A program made the position numbers and the translations under genes. 64,000 bases of DNA. Source: Liolophura sinensis. Taxonomy: Eukaryota; Mollusca; Polyplacophora; Chitonida; Chitonidae. The stretch covers positions 1-64,000 of the forward strand of contig NW_027018133.1 of the NCBI RefSeq assembly GCF_032854445.1, in the 5' to 3' direction. This document shows positions 22,631-34,074 of the stretch, one piece after another (the first letter of the stretch is position 1; every line of letters begins with the position of its first letter). Below the pieces are notes generated by a model. The model ran no database searches. It saw nothing but the letters and a program-made list of their open reading frames with translations, and was not told where the DNA came from.

Positions 22631-24617
22631 ACATGCAAAACGGTTTGACTAAGAGAAATTTATTTTGGAGTACGCCTGTCTTGGAATGTATCTTTTTCTC
22701 TGCTTCTGATTACTCTCAATGGCAAACTAAAGAGCCTGTAAAAGTAATAGATAAGCGGTTAAAACCTTAAGAAACATTGTCAGAATATGGCTTTGCTGAA
22801 GCAGTTTTGTTCCCTGTTTCTGTTGATGTTCATTTTTTCTTACCGACGTTTAGAACGTGTGTCAGAGACAATTATATTGCTGAATGAAAAAACTCAGTAA
22901 ATATCAAAAAGTCGGATGTTCAACAAATTATTCAAAACTACATTTCATTTTGAAAATGATCGTGGTCAGGTCAAAATTAATAATCATTGAATTCAACTTG
23001 CTCGATTGAGGACGTCTTCATATACGCTGAAAGCTGAGACTGGTCCTATGGTTTACAGAACTAAGCGAAAATGCGTGGACTGCAATCCAAATGATATTGA
23101 AAATGAATATCGCTTTATTTTACTTTGTAATTTGTAAAACAATCTTTGAAAATTATATGTTAAGAAATATTACTGGATCAACCCCAGCGTATTCAAATCC
23201 TTTAAGATCATCAGCAACAAATCTTGCATATAACTTAATCGTGTTATTCAAAATGATTAGAACGATACTTGCATTTTCTATTTAATTCATTTCATCGGCG
23301 TGAACCGATCCTAATAATGTTACCGTAGTAACCTGCTCAGTTTGTTGATAGGCCCTATAGTTTCCCTACCTTGTATGGTATTGATGTTATTGTATAGGCA
23401 ATACACAGGAACTTTGTTTGGACTACTTTTTGAACATAAATGCTGTCCAAATTAATCTTTTCCGTCTTCTTCAGAAAGAGACATTTGTGAACATGGAAAA
23501 TGATGCAAACTGGTAGCCATTTTGCAAAAGTTCTTATGAAGTATTTTGAACTTTTTCTTCTCCATCGAGAGAATCCTTTAAGAATAGCTATTTTGCAGTA
23601 AGTCGGGAGGGTTGTTCATCAGCATGATAATATTCTGTTCCTTTTGTATGAACTATGGGATTGAACTTCGGAGGCTCCGTCTTTATGTGTTTTTGTGTAG
23701 TTCGTGGGCTCGGTCAGGCTGGACTACATCAAGTTTAAGTACGCTGAATTCGTCATCGGCTATCTTCTGTTTTGTAAAGTGATTCAGCGATATTTAGAAC
23801 TGTTACGAATTTTATTACTTAATGACTTAGCGCTTACCACAGCGCTTAGTGAAAATCAATCCAATGATGAAATAAGTACCAGCAGCCACAGTACATTTAT
23901 TGACCATTCAAAACCATAAGGTCAGATAGTAAGAAGAGTAAGAAGCCCATGTTTCTGAATACAAACAATCTTAATTATGGACTTATATCTTGGTGCAATT
24001 GTGTTCTTCTAGTTAGTTTTACCACCGCCCTACATCGATCAAGAGGTCAAGGCTAAAATTCTCCTTTGTAATTATCATCTGAAAAACTTGTGTATTTAAT
24101 ATCTTTGTCCACAATATGTTTCCTTTTTAATCTAACAACATTACTTGAATGCATTTGTTTCATTGTACCTTTATTGTTACCCACAAATAGTTTGTCATGT
24201 TTTCCCTAAATAATTGATCTGCTTATAGCGCCACACTGCATTTTTTTCTTGCCTGTTCGCCCACATTTCTTTAACTTACCACATTGTCTATTGTGTATGC
24301 ATGCTTTATTATACCTTATTATTTTTTTTACTCATTCTTGAAAATATGTAGCAAAGTGTTGGAGCGGTCACATTTTTCCCACTTGTCATTATTGTTCTTC
24401 ACCTTTGATACTTTATTACAAGCCTCCGGAGCTGATGGGGTTTGTGATTAACAGTTGTTAAGCGGTTATTATGCAAAGCTATTGTTTAGGATATAAGGAT
24501 AAAATTTAGCCAAGCTCTCTGACATCAGACACAGGAAATTAGACACGGGTTACATGGTTTACGGGGGGACAAGAATAATGTTTCTTTCACCGTCTGCTCT
24601 GCTTGTACATCATTACT
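22631..24617. other. No recognised gene
   Basis: AT-rich. Frames at 23091-23285 and 23704-23919 are short and unrecognised. Confidence 0.4.
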
Positions 24618-24886
24618 ACATGTATTTATTTATTTATTAGATTGGTGTTTTACGCCGTACTCAAGAATATTTCACTTATAGGACGGCGGTCAGCATTATG
24701 GTGGGAAGAAACCGGGCAGAGCCCAAAGGGAAACCCAGTAGGTTGCTGGAAGACCTCCCCACATAAGGCCAGAGAAGAAGCCAGAATGAGCTGGATTTGA
24801 ACACGCCGCGACCGCATTGGTGAGAGACTCCTGTGTCATTTCGCCGCGCTGGCGTGCTAACCCCATCGGCTACGGAGGCCGCTACA
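24618..24886 (-). mobile_element. SINE family 1, near full length
   Basis: Minus-strand copy: (atttattt) tail at 24618-24640, body ggtgttttacgccgtactc, and head ending ggcctccgtagccg (reverse complement of 24873-24886). An A-box-like segment is degraded. Flanking duplications not identified. Confidence 0.88.
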
Positions 24887-26031
24887 TGTTCTTAGGACTG
24901 CCAGTGCAGTATCTGCGGATTACTTGCGGTCGTTCGGTGGTTGCGTTTTACAACTCTTGCACTCTAGAAGGGTTCCTTCTAGGCACTGGACAGAGAACTG
25001 ACAAATTCCTCTCCTTCCACTATTCGCTAGGACTTGGTCAACGACGCTCGTATAGTGCCCGTAAGGTTAACCTCGTGTGATAAGATGATGTTCCTTATGT
25101 GACGATGGAATAGTACAGCATCGGTTGTGACAAAAACGTCAGCTGTGGTGACACAACGCAAAAGTGATAATCATAGAAAACCTTTGTGTGGCTCACGACA
25201 CACAGCACTGAGCAGCTATGCTGCCTGAAAGTATTTTGCTATTGCAGAACATTGCCATTTGGTCAATGAGTTTTGCAGTATGAACATGAAATTGCGACAT
25301 ATAACTAATCAGCTGACTGACCGTTTCTTAGACTTTACTGAACAGTACTACGCCCTTCAGAACTGTTCACTAGCATGCGGTCGCGGCTTTGCTGTTTAGC
25401 TTATATTTTGTAAAACGAAGTCTACTTCAGAAATCACAATGTACTTACAGAATACCAAAGAATTGCATGTTATATCACAATGAATAACGGGCAACATGAC
25501 TGACATGAACCTGAGAGCTTTATTTCAAGATTATCAATGTTACATGTCTTCAAATTCACGACATAGTGGGATAAACCAGCATGAAATCACGAAAATTTAT
25601 GAAAATTAAAACCAGTCCCTATAGATTTTACGCTTTGTAGAGCATAGTACGACTCGGTGAAGTTATCTGTATATATATAAACGTCATGTCCGACATTCAT
25701 TTAACCAAGTTATCTGTGTCCTACATTACATGACAAATTTAACTTAAATCTGACACAAAATCTATCATCAGATTGAACAAAATTGAATCTTAACTGAAAT
25801 TAAGAAATCATCCTCAGTGCGTTTACTTTGATAAGCATGTAAGGTTTTTTTGTGATACTTCTATTTAAATACTTGTGTCTAACGAAAATGTGAGACAGCT
25901 TAAATGAAACCACCACAAGTAGTTAGGAAACTTTTGTACATTAAACTGCAAAAAAAAAATGTTGCATGTGGATCAACAATATTGACTATGTATCACCTTC
26001 CTTACCATAATAACGTTAACAAGCAACATGT
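24887..26031. other. No recognised gene
   Basis: AT-rich spacer; a short stretch near 25678-25700 (taaacgtcatgtccgacattc) resembles the start of R1. Confidence 0.4.
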
Positions 26032-26045
26032 ATAAAAGGCTGACG

Positions 26046-26301
26046 GGGGGCCTCCGTGGCTCGGTTGGTTAGCGCGACCCAGGAGTCTCTCACCAATGCG
26101 GTTGCTGTGAGTTGAAGTCCAGATCAAGCTGGCTTCCTCTCCGGCCGTATGTGGGAAAGTCTGTCAGCAACCTGCGGATGGTCGTGGGTTTCCCCCGGGC
26201 TTTCCCGGTTTCCTCCCACCATAATGCTGGCCACCGTCGTATAAGTTAAATATTCTTGAGCACGGCGTAAACACCAAATAAATAAATAAATAAATAAATA
26301 A
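26046..26301 (+). mobile_element. SINE family 1, full length with target duplication
   Basis: Plus strand from gggcctccgtggctcgg (tRNA-like A box) through the B-box region gctgtgagttgaagtcc, body and gtaaacaccaaataaataaa tail. Flanked by a 14 bp direct repeat ataaaaggctgacg (26032-26045 and 26302-26315; part of the right copy overlaps the tail). The best-preserved plus-strand copy in the window. Confidence 0.92.
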
Positions 26302-26315
26302 ATAAAAGGCTGACG

Positions 26316-27205
26316 AAAATAAAATGGAGAAGTTTCGTACGAAAGGTTAACTCCATGATTTTAATTTGAATGTGCATAGAACACCATGGTATTTTTCCAA
26401 TTCTTGTTTTGGATTTAACTGTTCAAAATGTGGGAATATACAATTGATTTCCACAAAACCTGGATGTGACTTGGTGTCTTTCAGCATTTTATCTCTTCTT
26501 GTACAACATTGTGAACAGGTCTTTTGTAGTTTTTAACCGATCTACATATTGTTTAAATCGACTATGGTGCTCTCCTAAAACTGCAGCGTACAGGATAACA
26601 GGCATCTTGTATGTAAACAAATGAATGGATAGAAACTATGGAACTTACAGATCAATGGCCAAAACAATCCTCCTTAATGTCCTCAACCAATTCGTGTATC
26701 TCATCATAAATACACTCCAATCGTCTCAGAGTCCGTTTTCCGGCGCATTCATCAGTCTGTAAGACATCAATCCTCATTGACACACAGCAAATATTACAGC
26801 AATACCTTAACACGCCTAAATCTAGACGAATGAAGGCAGTGACAGTCTGATATACGTGCGATATACGATAATACGTTCTCCTCTGGCTAAAAAGGGTGGC
26901 ATATCCACTGAACGCTCTACATATCTCATATCATGGCAACCATTTACTTATCTTTGTACAGCTATATGTTTTAAACTTAATTTATTCTGCAAGCAAGATC
27001 TCAAGTGGGTCTTTAACATCACTACACTACAAATGTAACTTTCTGAAAAATTCTTGAGCGCACAGTTATGCACCAATCAATTTAATCAATATATAGCAAA
27101 TGTGACTTGCAGCCTTATACTTCCCCTATGCATTTATTTACTTAATGAAAGACAACCTTTATCTTTACTAATACAAAAATATGTTTCCAAAGAATAACAA
27201 AATAT
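26316..27205. other. No recognised gene
   Basis: AT-rich spacer between a SINE and the LINE A tail. Confidence 0.4.
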
Positions 27206-27471
27206 TTGAAAAAATGAATGAATAATTATGGCTTAACGCCACTTTGGCAATATTTCAGCCATAATGTGGCGAAAACAAGGTGAAAAACACAAGATGTTTA
27301 AGGTTTAATAAGAACATCAAAAATAAAACAAAAAGTTCAGACATCTTTGAAAACCGGATAAGAAAAAACCAAGACAGTTAAAACTCGAAAACCAGCATAT
27401 CTTAAAAATAGTACATCTAGAAATCTATATGTATATCACTTTTTATCTGTAAATATTTATGACAATTAAAA

Positions 27472-30400
27472 TTATATTTTATGATAGAGACCAATGGCCC
27501 TCAAATAATTCATAACAACATCGCCAGCGATGCTGTCAAATATATTATATATAGAGTTCACTGAGTAGAATCTTTTCCGAACATGGGCAAAGCCCACACA
27601 GTCAACGAAGATATGTCTGATGCCATATCGGGCATCACATCCAACACACTCGGGAGCAATGAGCCCATCCAAGATAAAATTGTGTGTTAGACGAGAATGC
27701 CCAATACAACACCTAGTTAAAACTACTTGGTCTCTACGAGACATTTGACAAGTATAGGCATTGTAGCCAATGACAGAGTGAATAGCATGCAGTTTATTAT
27801 GAACCTGCAAGTCCCATTCACCTTGCCACAGGCGACGAATATATTTAAGAATATTAGACTTCACGCCAGTATAAGGGATTTTAACTTTTGATATGGATTT
27901 ATTTAGGGCAGCCTTTGCCTCCCTGTCCACGACTGTGTTTCGGTGGATACCAGTGTGACTCGGTACCCAAATGAATATAATATCTTTACCTCTTTTAATT
28001 AGTTTTTTTATGTAAGGCTAACATTTCCGGAATAAGTGGATTTTTAATTTTTTTATGCTGTATTGCCAAAAGGCAGGACAGCGAGTCACTGCATATCATT
28101 GCCTTCTGGGCACGCCCAGAAAAAACATAAGGCCAAGAGTATAGCCCTGGCCTCTGTACCTCTTTTAATTAGTTTTTTTATGTAAGGCTAACATTTCCGG
28201 AATAAGAGGATTTTTAATTTTTTTATGCTGTATTGCCAAAAGGCAGGACAGCGAGTCACTGCAAATCATTGCCTTCTGGGCACGCCCAGAAAAAACATGA
28301 TAAGGCCAATAGTATAGCCCTGGCCTCTGCAGAAAATATAAAAGACGAAAGAGGCAGACAAAGAGAAGTGACCCGCTGATCTAAGAGAGCTGCAGGCGCA
28401 ACCCTGTCTCCATCCTTTGACCCATCAGTATATATAAATTTGTAATCTGGAAAATTAGCCTTAATTTCAGCAAAACCTTGCTGAATTTTAAGAGGATTTA
28501 TGTGTGATTTATTATATTTACGTACATCAAATATCAATTTAGGTTGTGGAAGAAGCCATGGAGGGGACTCCGGAAAAGAAACCGGAGCTACGTCCCTAAG
28601 TTTAATGCTGGCTACCACAATATGGTCCCTAATACGAACACCCACCAAACAAAGGGATCTTGTTGGGACATTTAGTATATTTGTCTACATATAATGGATT
28701 GAAAACACAGTCGAAGGCAGGGTTTGTTGGATGTGATTTTAAGATTTCAAGCCTCAAACCTTGATGATGGACCGGATCCAACATTTTAGTATACGACTTC
28801 CTCGCGGAACCGTAAATGATGGATCCATAATCCAATTTAGACCTTACCAGAGAACGATATCAGAGAACTAAGTAAAACAGATCGGTCAGCACCCCAATCG
28901 GTGCTAGAAACGACCTTAATTATATCGAGAGCCTTTGTACATTTAGCTTTAAGAATTTTAATATGAGGTATCAATGATAATATTTTTATCGAATATAACC
29001 CCTAAAAATTTGTTTGCTCCAATAATTTTCACTGGTTTACCATAAAAATTAATTTCAGGGTCTAGGTGGAATTTCCGTTTATTACAAAAATGCATACCGA
29101 CCTGTTTGAGACGCAGAAAATCTAAACCATTGGCAACTGCCCATTTCTCGATCTTATTGAGACAAAGCTGCAGTTGCCGCTCGTCATTATTCATATTTTT
29201 AGCACGGTAGCATATAAGGAAATCATCTACATATCATGAACCTTCGGTGCCAGATGTCAATATTTTAGCCAGACTGTTAATATATATGCCCAACAGTGTT
29301 GGATACTGCCCTGGAGCACACCCATCTCCTGTTCATAAGAGTCAGAAAGAGTGGGACCCCACCCGTACCTTAACTGACGATCAGATGAAAAATTCTGAGA
29401 TAAATATTGGTAATCGGCCTTTAAGGGCCAATCCGCAAGGTCATTTTAAAATACCATATTTCCATGTGGTGTCATAGGCCTTTTCAAGGTCAAAAAATAT
29501 GGACACCACATGTCCGTTCTTGATGAAGCGATAGCGAATAAAGGTTTTAAACACCAAGGTGATCCATGGTAGATCTACCTTGACGAAAACCACAATGAAT
29601 ATTAGATAAAAGCTTGTTGGTTTCAAGAAACCAAACAAGTCTATCATTAATCATCCGTTCCATAGTCTTACAGACACAACTAGTAAGAGCTATGGGGCGG
29701 TAATTATTCGGATCAGTATGTTCCTCACCCGGCTTGGGGACCGGGATAATACACGTCTCCTTCCATGATGGTGGAAAATTACCAGTTATCCAAATATCAT
29801 TAAGCAAGTCCAAGAGAGTCTCCAGTGGCTCAGGTGGTAAATAGTTCAAATAATGCATGCCTCCTCCACGACGATGGAAAAATACCATTTATCCAAATAT
29901 CATTAAGTAAGTCTAAGAAAGTCTCCAGTGGCTCAGCTGGAATATGATTCAGAAACTTATAGTATACGTTATCAGGACCACAAGCAGAATCGTTGGCCTT
30001 TCTTAATGCAGTTTTAAGTTCCTCGATATTAAAAGGACAATTATAATCTTCTAAATTCTTAGAAGAAAAGGGCAACTTTTCTCCTTCTGGTGTTTAGCAT
30101 GTTGGAATTCTGAAGTATAATTCTCAGAAGAAGATTTCTTGAAAATTGTCTCAGCTATTTTATTGGCTATATAAGATGGAGAGGTTAATATAATAACTCC
30201 ATCTTTCAAATGCTGACTTTTGCTTTATTGTTTTTGCCCTGAAGTTTGTGGACCATGGTCCAGACCTTACGCATGGGTGTTTTCGACGTAATGCCCGAAA
30301 CAAAGTTCCGCCAACAAGATCGTCTCTTGGACTTGGGTAATCGACGAGCCTTAGCTCGAAAAATACGAACCTGCTTAAGTTATTATCATTAGGAAATATA

Positions 30401-31275
30401 TTAAAATTCCGTTCGGCCTTTTTTCGTTCCTTAATGGCTTTGCGACAGTCCTTTTCATACCAGTGTTTACTTTTGGATTTGGATTTGTCGAGGTTTTAGG
30501 GATCGGCAGCTCGTAAAACAAGCTCGTTAAATTTTAATATAGGGTCATCTACTGCACTGAGAATCTCTGGAGTGATATCAGCCTCATAGAACATCCCAAA
30601 TGTCGATCCAATCTGCTTTATCAAACTTCCACCTAGCTACACGCTCTAAAGAATTAGAAGTGATATGTTCTAGGATTATAGGAAAAATGGTCACTACCAC
30701 AAAGATCCTTATGGACCTTCCAAGAAAAATCTAGGAGAAGTGATGGATCTGTGAAAGTAAGATCGATAGCAGAATAAGTGCCGTTACCCAGATGTAAAGA
30801 GGTATTGGAACCATCATTGAAAAAACACAGTTCCTCCCTTCGATAAGAAGTCTCCTACTATCTTGCCTTATCATTTTATGTTTATTACTGCCCCATAGGG
30901 GGGTTATGGGAATTAAAATCTCCCAATATTATAAAAGGTTTCGGCAATTGTTTTATTAAATTATGTACCTGCAAAGCTGACAAAGGAATGTAGAAGAATA
31001 TACACTGAACATAATGTGATTGTTTCAGACATTCAAACACGAACGGCCACAGCCTAAAGCACTGTATCCACAGCAACAAGACTGTGAATAATATTGTTAT
31101 TGATTAAGATAGAGAGCCGCCTGCAGCTCGCTCTTCTTCATTTGAGTAAGTACTGTATAATAAGTAATTTTTTAAGATTTGTCTTATCTTTGTCAGATGT
31201 CGTCAGGGTGAGTTTCCTGAAGACAAAGGGCAATAGGATTTAATGATTGAACAAGCTGTGTTATTTCAATAAAAT
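27472..31275 (-). pseudogene. LINE A ORF2 (endonuclease-RT-RNase H), broken
   Basis: Reading minus strand. About 31270-30850 is APE-type endonuclease (ALCLQETH near 31230; FIILGDFNSHNP in the frame 31079-30885, with the catalytic Asp-Asn). 30075-29441 is the RT first half, partly duplicated (NYRPIALTSCVCKTMERM, GFRQGRST, IFFDLEKAYD). 29194-28958 and 28835-28629 are thumb. 28648-28256 is RNase H (FIYTDGSKDG, SAEARAILLAL). 27930-27472 is the C-terminal CCHC-like part (CVGCDARYGIRHIFVDC). Many frameshifts; the YVDD region near 29215 is disrupted. A full enzyme would be about 1,200 residues. Confidence 0.85.
27987..28326 (-). repeat. 170 bp tandem duplication inside LINE A
   Basis: 27987-28156 is repeated at 28157-28326 with few differences (both start tacctcttttaattag and contain gtattgccaaaaggcagg). 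It duplicates a piece of the RNase H region in this copy only. Confidence 0.9.
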
Positions 31276-31282
31276 TTACCTA

Positions 31283-31725
31283 AAATACAAGCGTCAAGTC
31301 GGACATTCATATACCATTCGTAGTCCGTAAAGGGCGTTCCAAGTCGATAATCGCAAGATCCATTTCCAAAACAACGTTTAACACTAACCCCCGAAGACAA
31401 AGGTATGTAAGAAATTATACAAATAAGAAATAAAGCCGGTAACACACAAGAGAGAAGCGGTCATCAGTTTTCAATGATGCCGGGCAGACAATGAATATTC
31501 CAGGCATAAATTCCATATCAAAGTTCAAATTCGTAGTCCGTGAATGAGTTCCATGTCAAATAACAGCTAAACAAGTATCTCAGTCGCGCTTTCATTGCAA
31601 CTGTTCACAAAGGCATCATGCTGATGTAATTAGCATGGCTACCTTTACGGCCCCTAGCCCCAGGTTAAGCGGTATTAGATACAGTTTGAAAATGACGAGC
31701 GTTACAGACCCTAACCGATCAGATT
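31283..31725 (+). repeat. Dispersed repeat R1, long copy in LINE A
   Basis: Caagcgtcaagtcggac... to gacgagcgttacagacc, about 440 bp, aligned with copies at 14238, 33086 and fragments at 852 and 5331. It interrupts LINE A just after the ORF2 start; LINE sequence resumes at about 32050. Confidence 0.8.
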
Positions 31726-31777
31726 ATGATTCAAAAGTAACGGGCGATTACGTCTCTCCCGTTAATATGTAAAGATC

Positions 31778-31955
31778 TCATGCTACAAGAGGCGCCATCT
31801 ATGATGTTACACATGACATTCAAGATAGACGGTTACACTGGGCAACCAGCGCAATCTATGTTGTTAAATACCATGTACGTGATAGATATGTACATGGGAA
31901 TAACAGCGCCGTCTATGTGGTTGATCACAATGCAGATCGCCAGAAATTCTGCACA
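31778..31955 (+). repeat. Three imperfect ~57-60 bp tandem units
   Basis: Within the insert in LINE A, three diverged units share gcgcc/gcgcaatctatg...gatagac/gatagatatg landmarks. A frame through them (31780-32004) shows the repeat at protein level (APSMML, AQSMLL, APSMWL). Probably part of the same insertion as R1. Confidence 0.6.
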
Positions 31956-32109
31956 CTCTGTCCATACTTGCCTACGAGAGTGTTATACTCATTGTAAAAT
32001 TTGAGAAACTTAGAATGAAGGCGTTTGACTAGCAACTTGTGACGCAGATTAAAGTCATCACAATTAACTCTATAATTTTGTCTATAAAAGACATTATGAA
32101 GGAAGGCGT

Positions 32110-33085
32110 ATGGGGGGTTTCTCTTTATGTTTGGATCAGCGGACGACCCTTCCTTGGAGATCGGCTACTAGATCTCCCTGGTGCGGTCGATGTATCCATC
32201 ACCTCCGTATCTGATGTTGAAGGACCAACAAGTCTGCAGTGAAGTATTAAGAGACGAGATTAGTTTGCGGGCCTCCTAATACGATATATTGTTTTTAGTT
32301 TTTATAGTGATCATTTGTTTTTCTTTTACGAAAATTCGACAGCCCTTAGAGGAGGCCATGTGATCTCCACCGCAATTGCAACACTTAACTGTGTAGCTAC
32401 AGTCGAAACCATCATAACCCTCACTGCCGCACCAGAAACAAACCAGTTTATTTTTGCATTGGCCCTTGCCATGACCAAACTTTTTGACAGTTAAAAACGT
32501 GTCGGGTTAGGGATATACAAGTCAACACTAACCCTATACTGGCCAATGTAGATATATGACGGAATAGATTTACCGTTGAAGGTCAGAAGATAGGTATTTA
32601 GTTAATGATGTAACCAGATTTCTTCATAGTGAAGCGTTTCACTCTGGTAACACCCTGTGATTTCAGTTCTGTGCAGATTTCCTCTTCTGATAAATCAATG
32701 ATATCCTGATCCCTGTCATGTATATTTCCCTGACAGCTGTTCAGGGAATTATGAGGGGATACATACACAGGAATATCAGTTATTTCATTCAAAGCTAATA
32801 AATTGATGGATTGTTGTTTCCGGAAACATTCCACGAGAATGTCTCCTGAACGTAATTTTTTCACGTTTTTTAAATTACCTGCTGAACCTTGCAAGACCCT
32901 TTTAAGTACACATGGATGCATTTTTGAGGCCGGCTTCTTTTCACTCTTTGTTGAGAGAACGATGAAAACCGGCCAACTGTCCTGTCCGTTATCAACTGAG
33001 TCAGCGAAAACCTCTAACTTTCTCTTTTTATCAGTACTTGAAATCGGCTGAGAGGAAGGCCTGGTAATTATACTAGAGACATTAA
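32110..33085 (-). pseudogene. LINE A ORF1 (gag-like) remnant
   Basis: Minus strand. The frame 33236-32598 reads LINE protein from about 33085 (DSWPVFIVLSTKSEKK, LRSGDILVECFRKQQS, SEEEICTELKSQGVTRVKRF). After a frame change, 32480-32330 shows CCHC zinc knuckles (CFWCGSEGYDGFDC, then CCNCGGDHMASSKGC). A basic segment reaches the ORF1/ORF2 junction near 32110. The N-terminus is removed by the R1 insertion at 33086. ORF1 binds element RNA in the ribonucleoprotein. Confidence 0.8.
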
Positions 33086-33483
33086 TTGAAATATAAGCGT
33101 CAAGTCCGACATTCATACAAGTCGAGTCGTTCCAATTCGATAATGGCAAGATCCTTCCAAAACAACGTTTAACACTAACCCCCGAAGACAAAGGTATGTA
33201 AGAAATTATACAAATAAGAAATAAAGCCGGTAACACACAAGAGAGAAGCGATCATCAATTTTCAATGATGCCGGGCAGACAATGAATATTCCAGGCATGA
33301 ATTCCATATCAAAGTTCAAATTCGTAGTCCGTGAATGAGTTCTACGTAAATAACAATTAAAGAAGTATCTCAGTCGCGCTTTAATTGCAACTGTTCATAA
33401 AGGCATCATGCTGATGTAATGAGCATGGCTACCGCCCCTAGCACTATTAAGCGGTATTAGATAGAGTTTGAAAATGACGAGCG
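33086..33483 (+). repeat. R1 copy cut by the Polinton
   Basis: Starts aatataagcgtcaagtccg and runs to gaaaatgacgagcg, where other copies continue ttacagacc/ttacacacc. Instead the G+C-richer Polinton begins. This gives the left insertion boundary to within a few bases. Confidence 0.82.
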
Positions 33484-33496
33484 AAGTAGTATAGGG

Positions 33497-33662
33497 AATA
33501 GGGGTTCTGGCGCACCCACCCCTTAGGGCCCTCCCCAAAACAAACAGAGGCTCCCACCCCCCATTCCCTTCACTGCTTCTGGGGCGTTGTATACACACTA
33601 TAGGTTCTGGCGCACCCTCCCCTGGGGGCCTCCCCAAAACAAATAGAGGCCCCCAGCCCCTT
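33497..33662. repeat. Left subterminal tandem repeat of the Polinton
   Basis: Two copies, about 63 bp each and spaced about 103 bp apart, of ggttctggcgcaccc...ccccaaaacaaa...gaggc, at 33497-33560 and 33600-33662. Probably within the left terminal repeat. No equivalent found near 47-48 kb in either orientation. Confidence 0.8.
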
Positions 33663-33663
33663 C

Positions 33664-33993
33664 TTGGGTTCAATTAGACATACCAATTGCACCAGGTATG
33701 CATTTACACCAACTGTGTATACAACATGCCAAGGGGTTACAATAAGTGCCGGTGGCTGCACGGAGCTCTGTGGTAAGAGCTGTCTGGGGGAGTACTGCGG
33801 GATTCATTTAGCCAGTCTGCGGAAGGGTCTTGGCACCCAGCCATGTATTAGCTGTGGTCTGGGCGTTAAAAACCGACTTCGGCTTTGCATGGCCTGTGGA
33901 TATCATAATGCCCAGATGCGGGAAAGGCGGCAGGGGCGCAAGGCTTTCTTGGACGAGTTCAACCGGCTGGCGGCTATAGAAATTTACAGTTAG
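33664..33993 (+). CDS. Small Cys-rich (zinc-binding?) Polinton protein
   Basis: Frame of about 109 codons with no in-frame ATG near its start; it opens at a TTG. The only close ATG (33726) is in the neighbouring frame and would join within about 10 bases, suggesting an indel. The recognisable part starts GVTISAGGCTELCGKSC and has paired cysteines: CTELCGKSCLGEYCGIH, then CISCG and CMACG near the C-terminus, ending in an Arg-rich helix. The Cys/His pattern suggests a small zinc-binding protein. I recall similar proteins beside Polinton polB genes, function unknown. It lies 81 bp upstream of polB, same strand. Confidence 0.6.
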   Translation: MGSIRHTNCTRYAFTPTVYTTCQGVTISAGGCTELCGKSCLGEYCGIHLASLRKGLGTQPCISCGLGVKNRLRLCMACGYHNAQMRERRQGRKAFLDEFNRLAAIEIYS

Positions 33994-34074
33994 AGAAACA
34001 GCACCACCAGGCAGATATCGGCGCTCGAAATTTAAAGTTAGAGAAACGGCAACACTAGGCATAGGACGCGTACA

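Larger units (their letters stand above)
27206..33085 (-). mobile_element. LINE A, most complete copy
   Basis: Minus-strand Jockey-like LINE: tail of aatgaatg repeats (27206-27222), 3' UTR with the phrase atggctgaaatattgccaaa, ORF2 (about 31270 to 27472), and ORF1 (33085 to about 32110). A 770 bp insert containing R1 sits at about 31283-32050 near the ORF2 start; a 170 bp tandem duplication lies in ORF2. The 5' end is cut by another R1 copy at 33086. The layout gag with zinc knuckles, APE endonuclease, RT, RNase H is established for I/Jockey-group LINEs. Confidence 0.87.

Noticed and set aside
26046-26301. Plus-strand tRNA gene
   Set aside because: The A and B boxes belong to a SINE head; there is no proper cloverleaf and it is followed by the SINE body, tail and target duplication.
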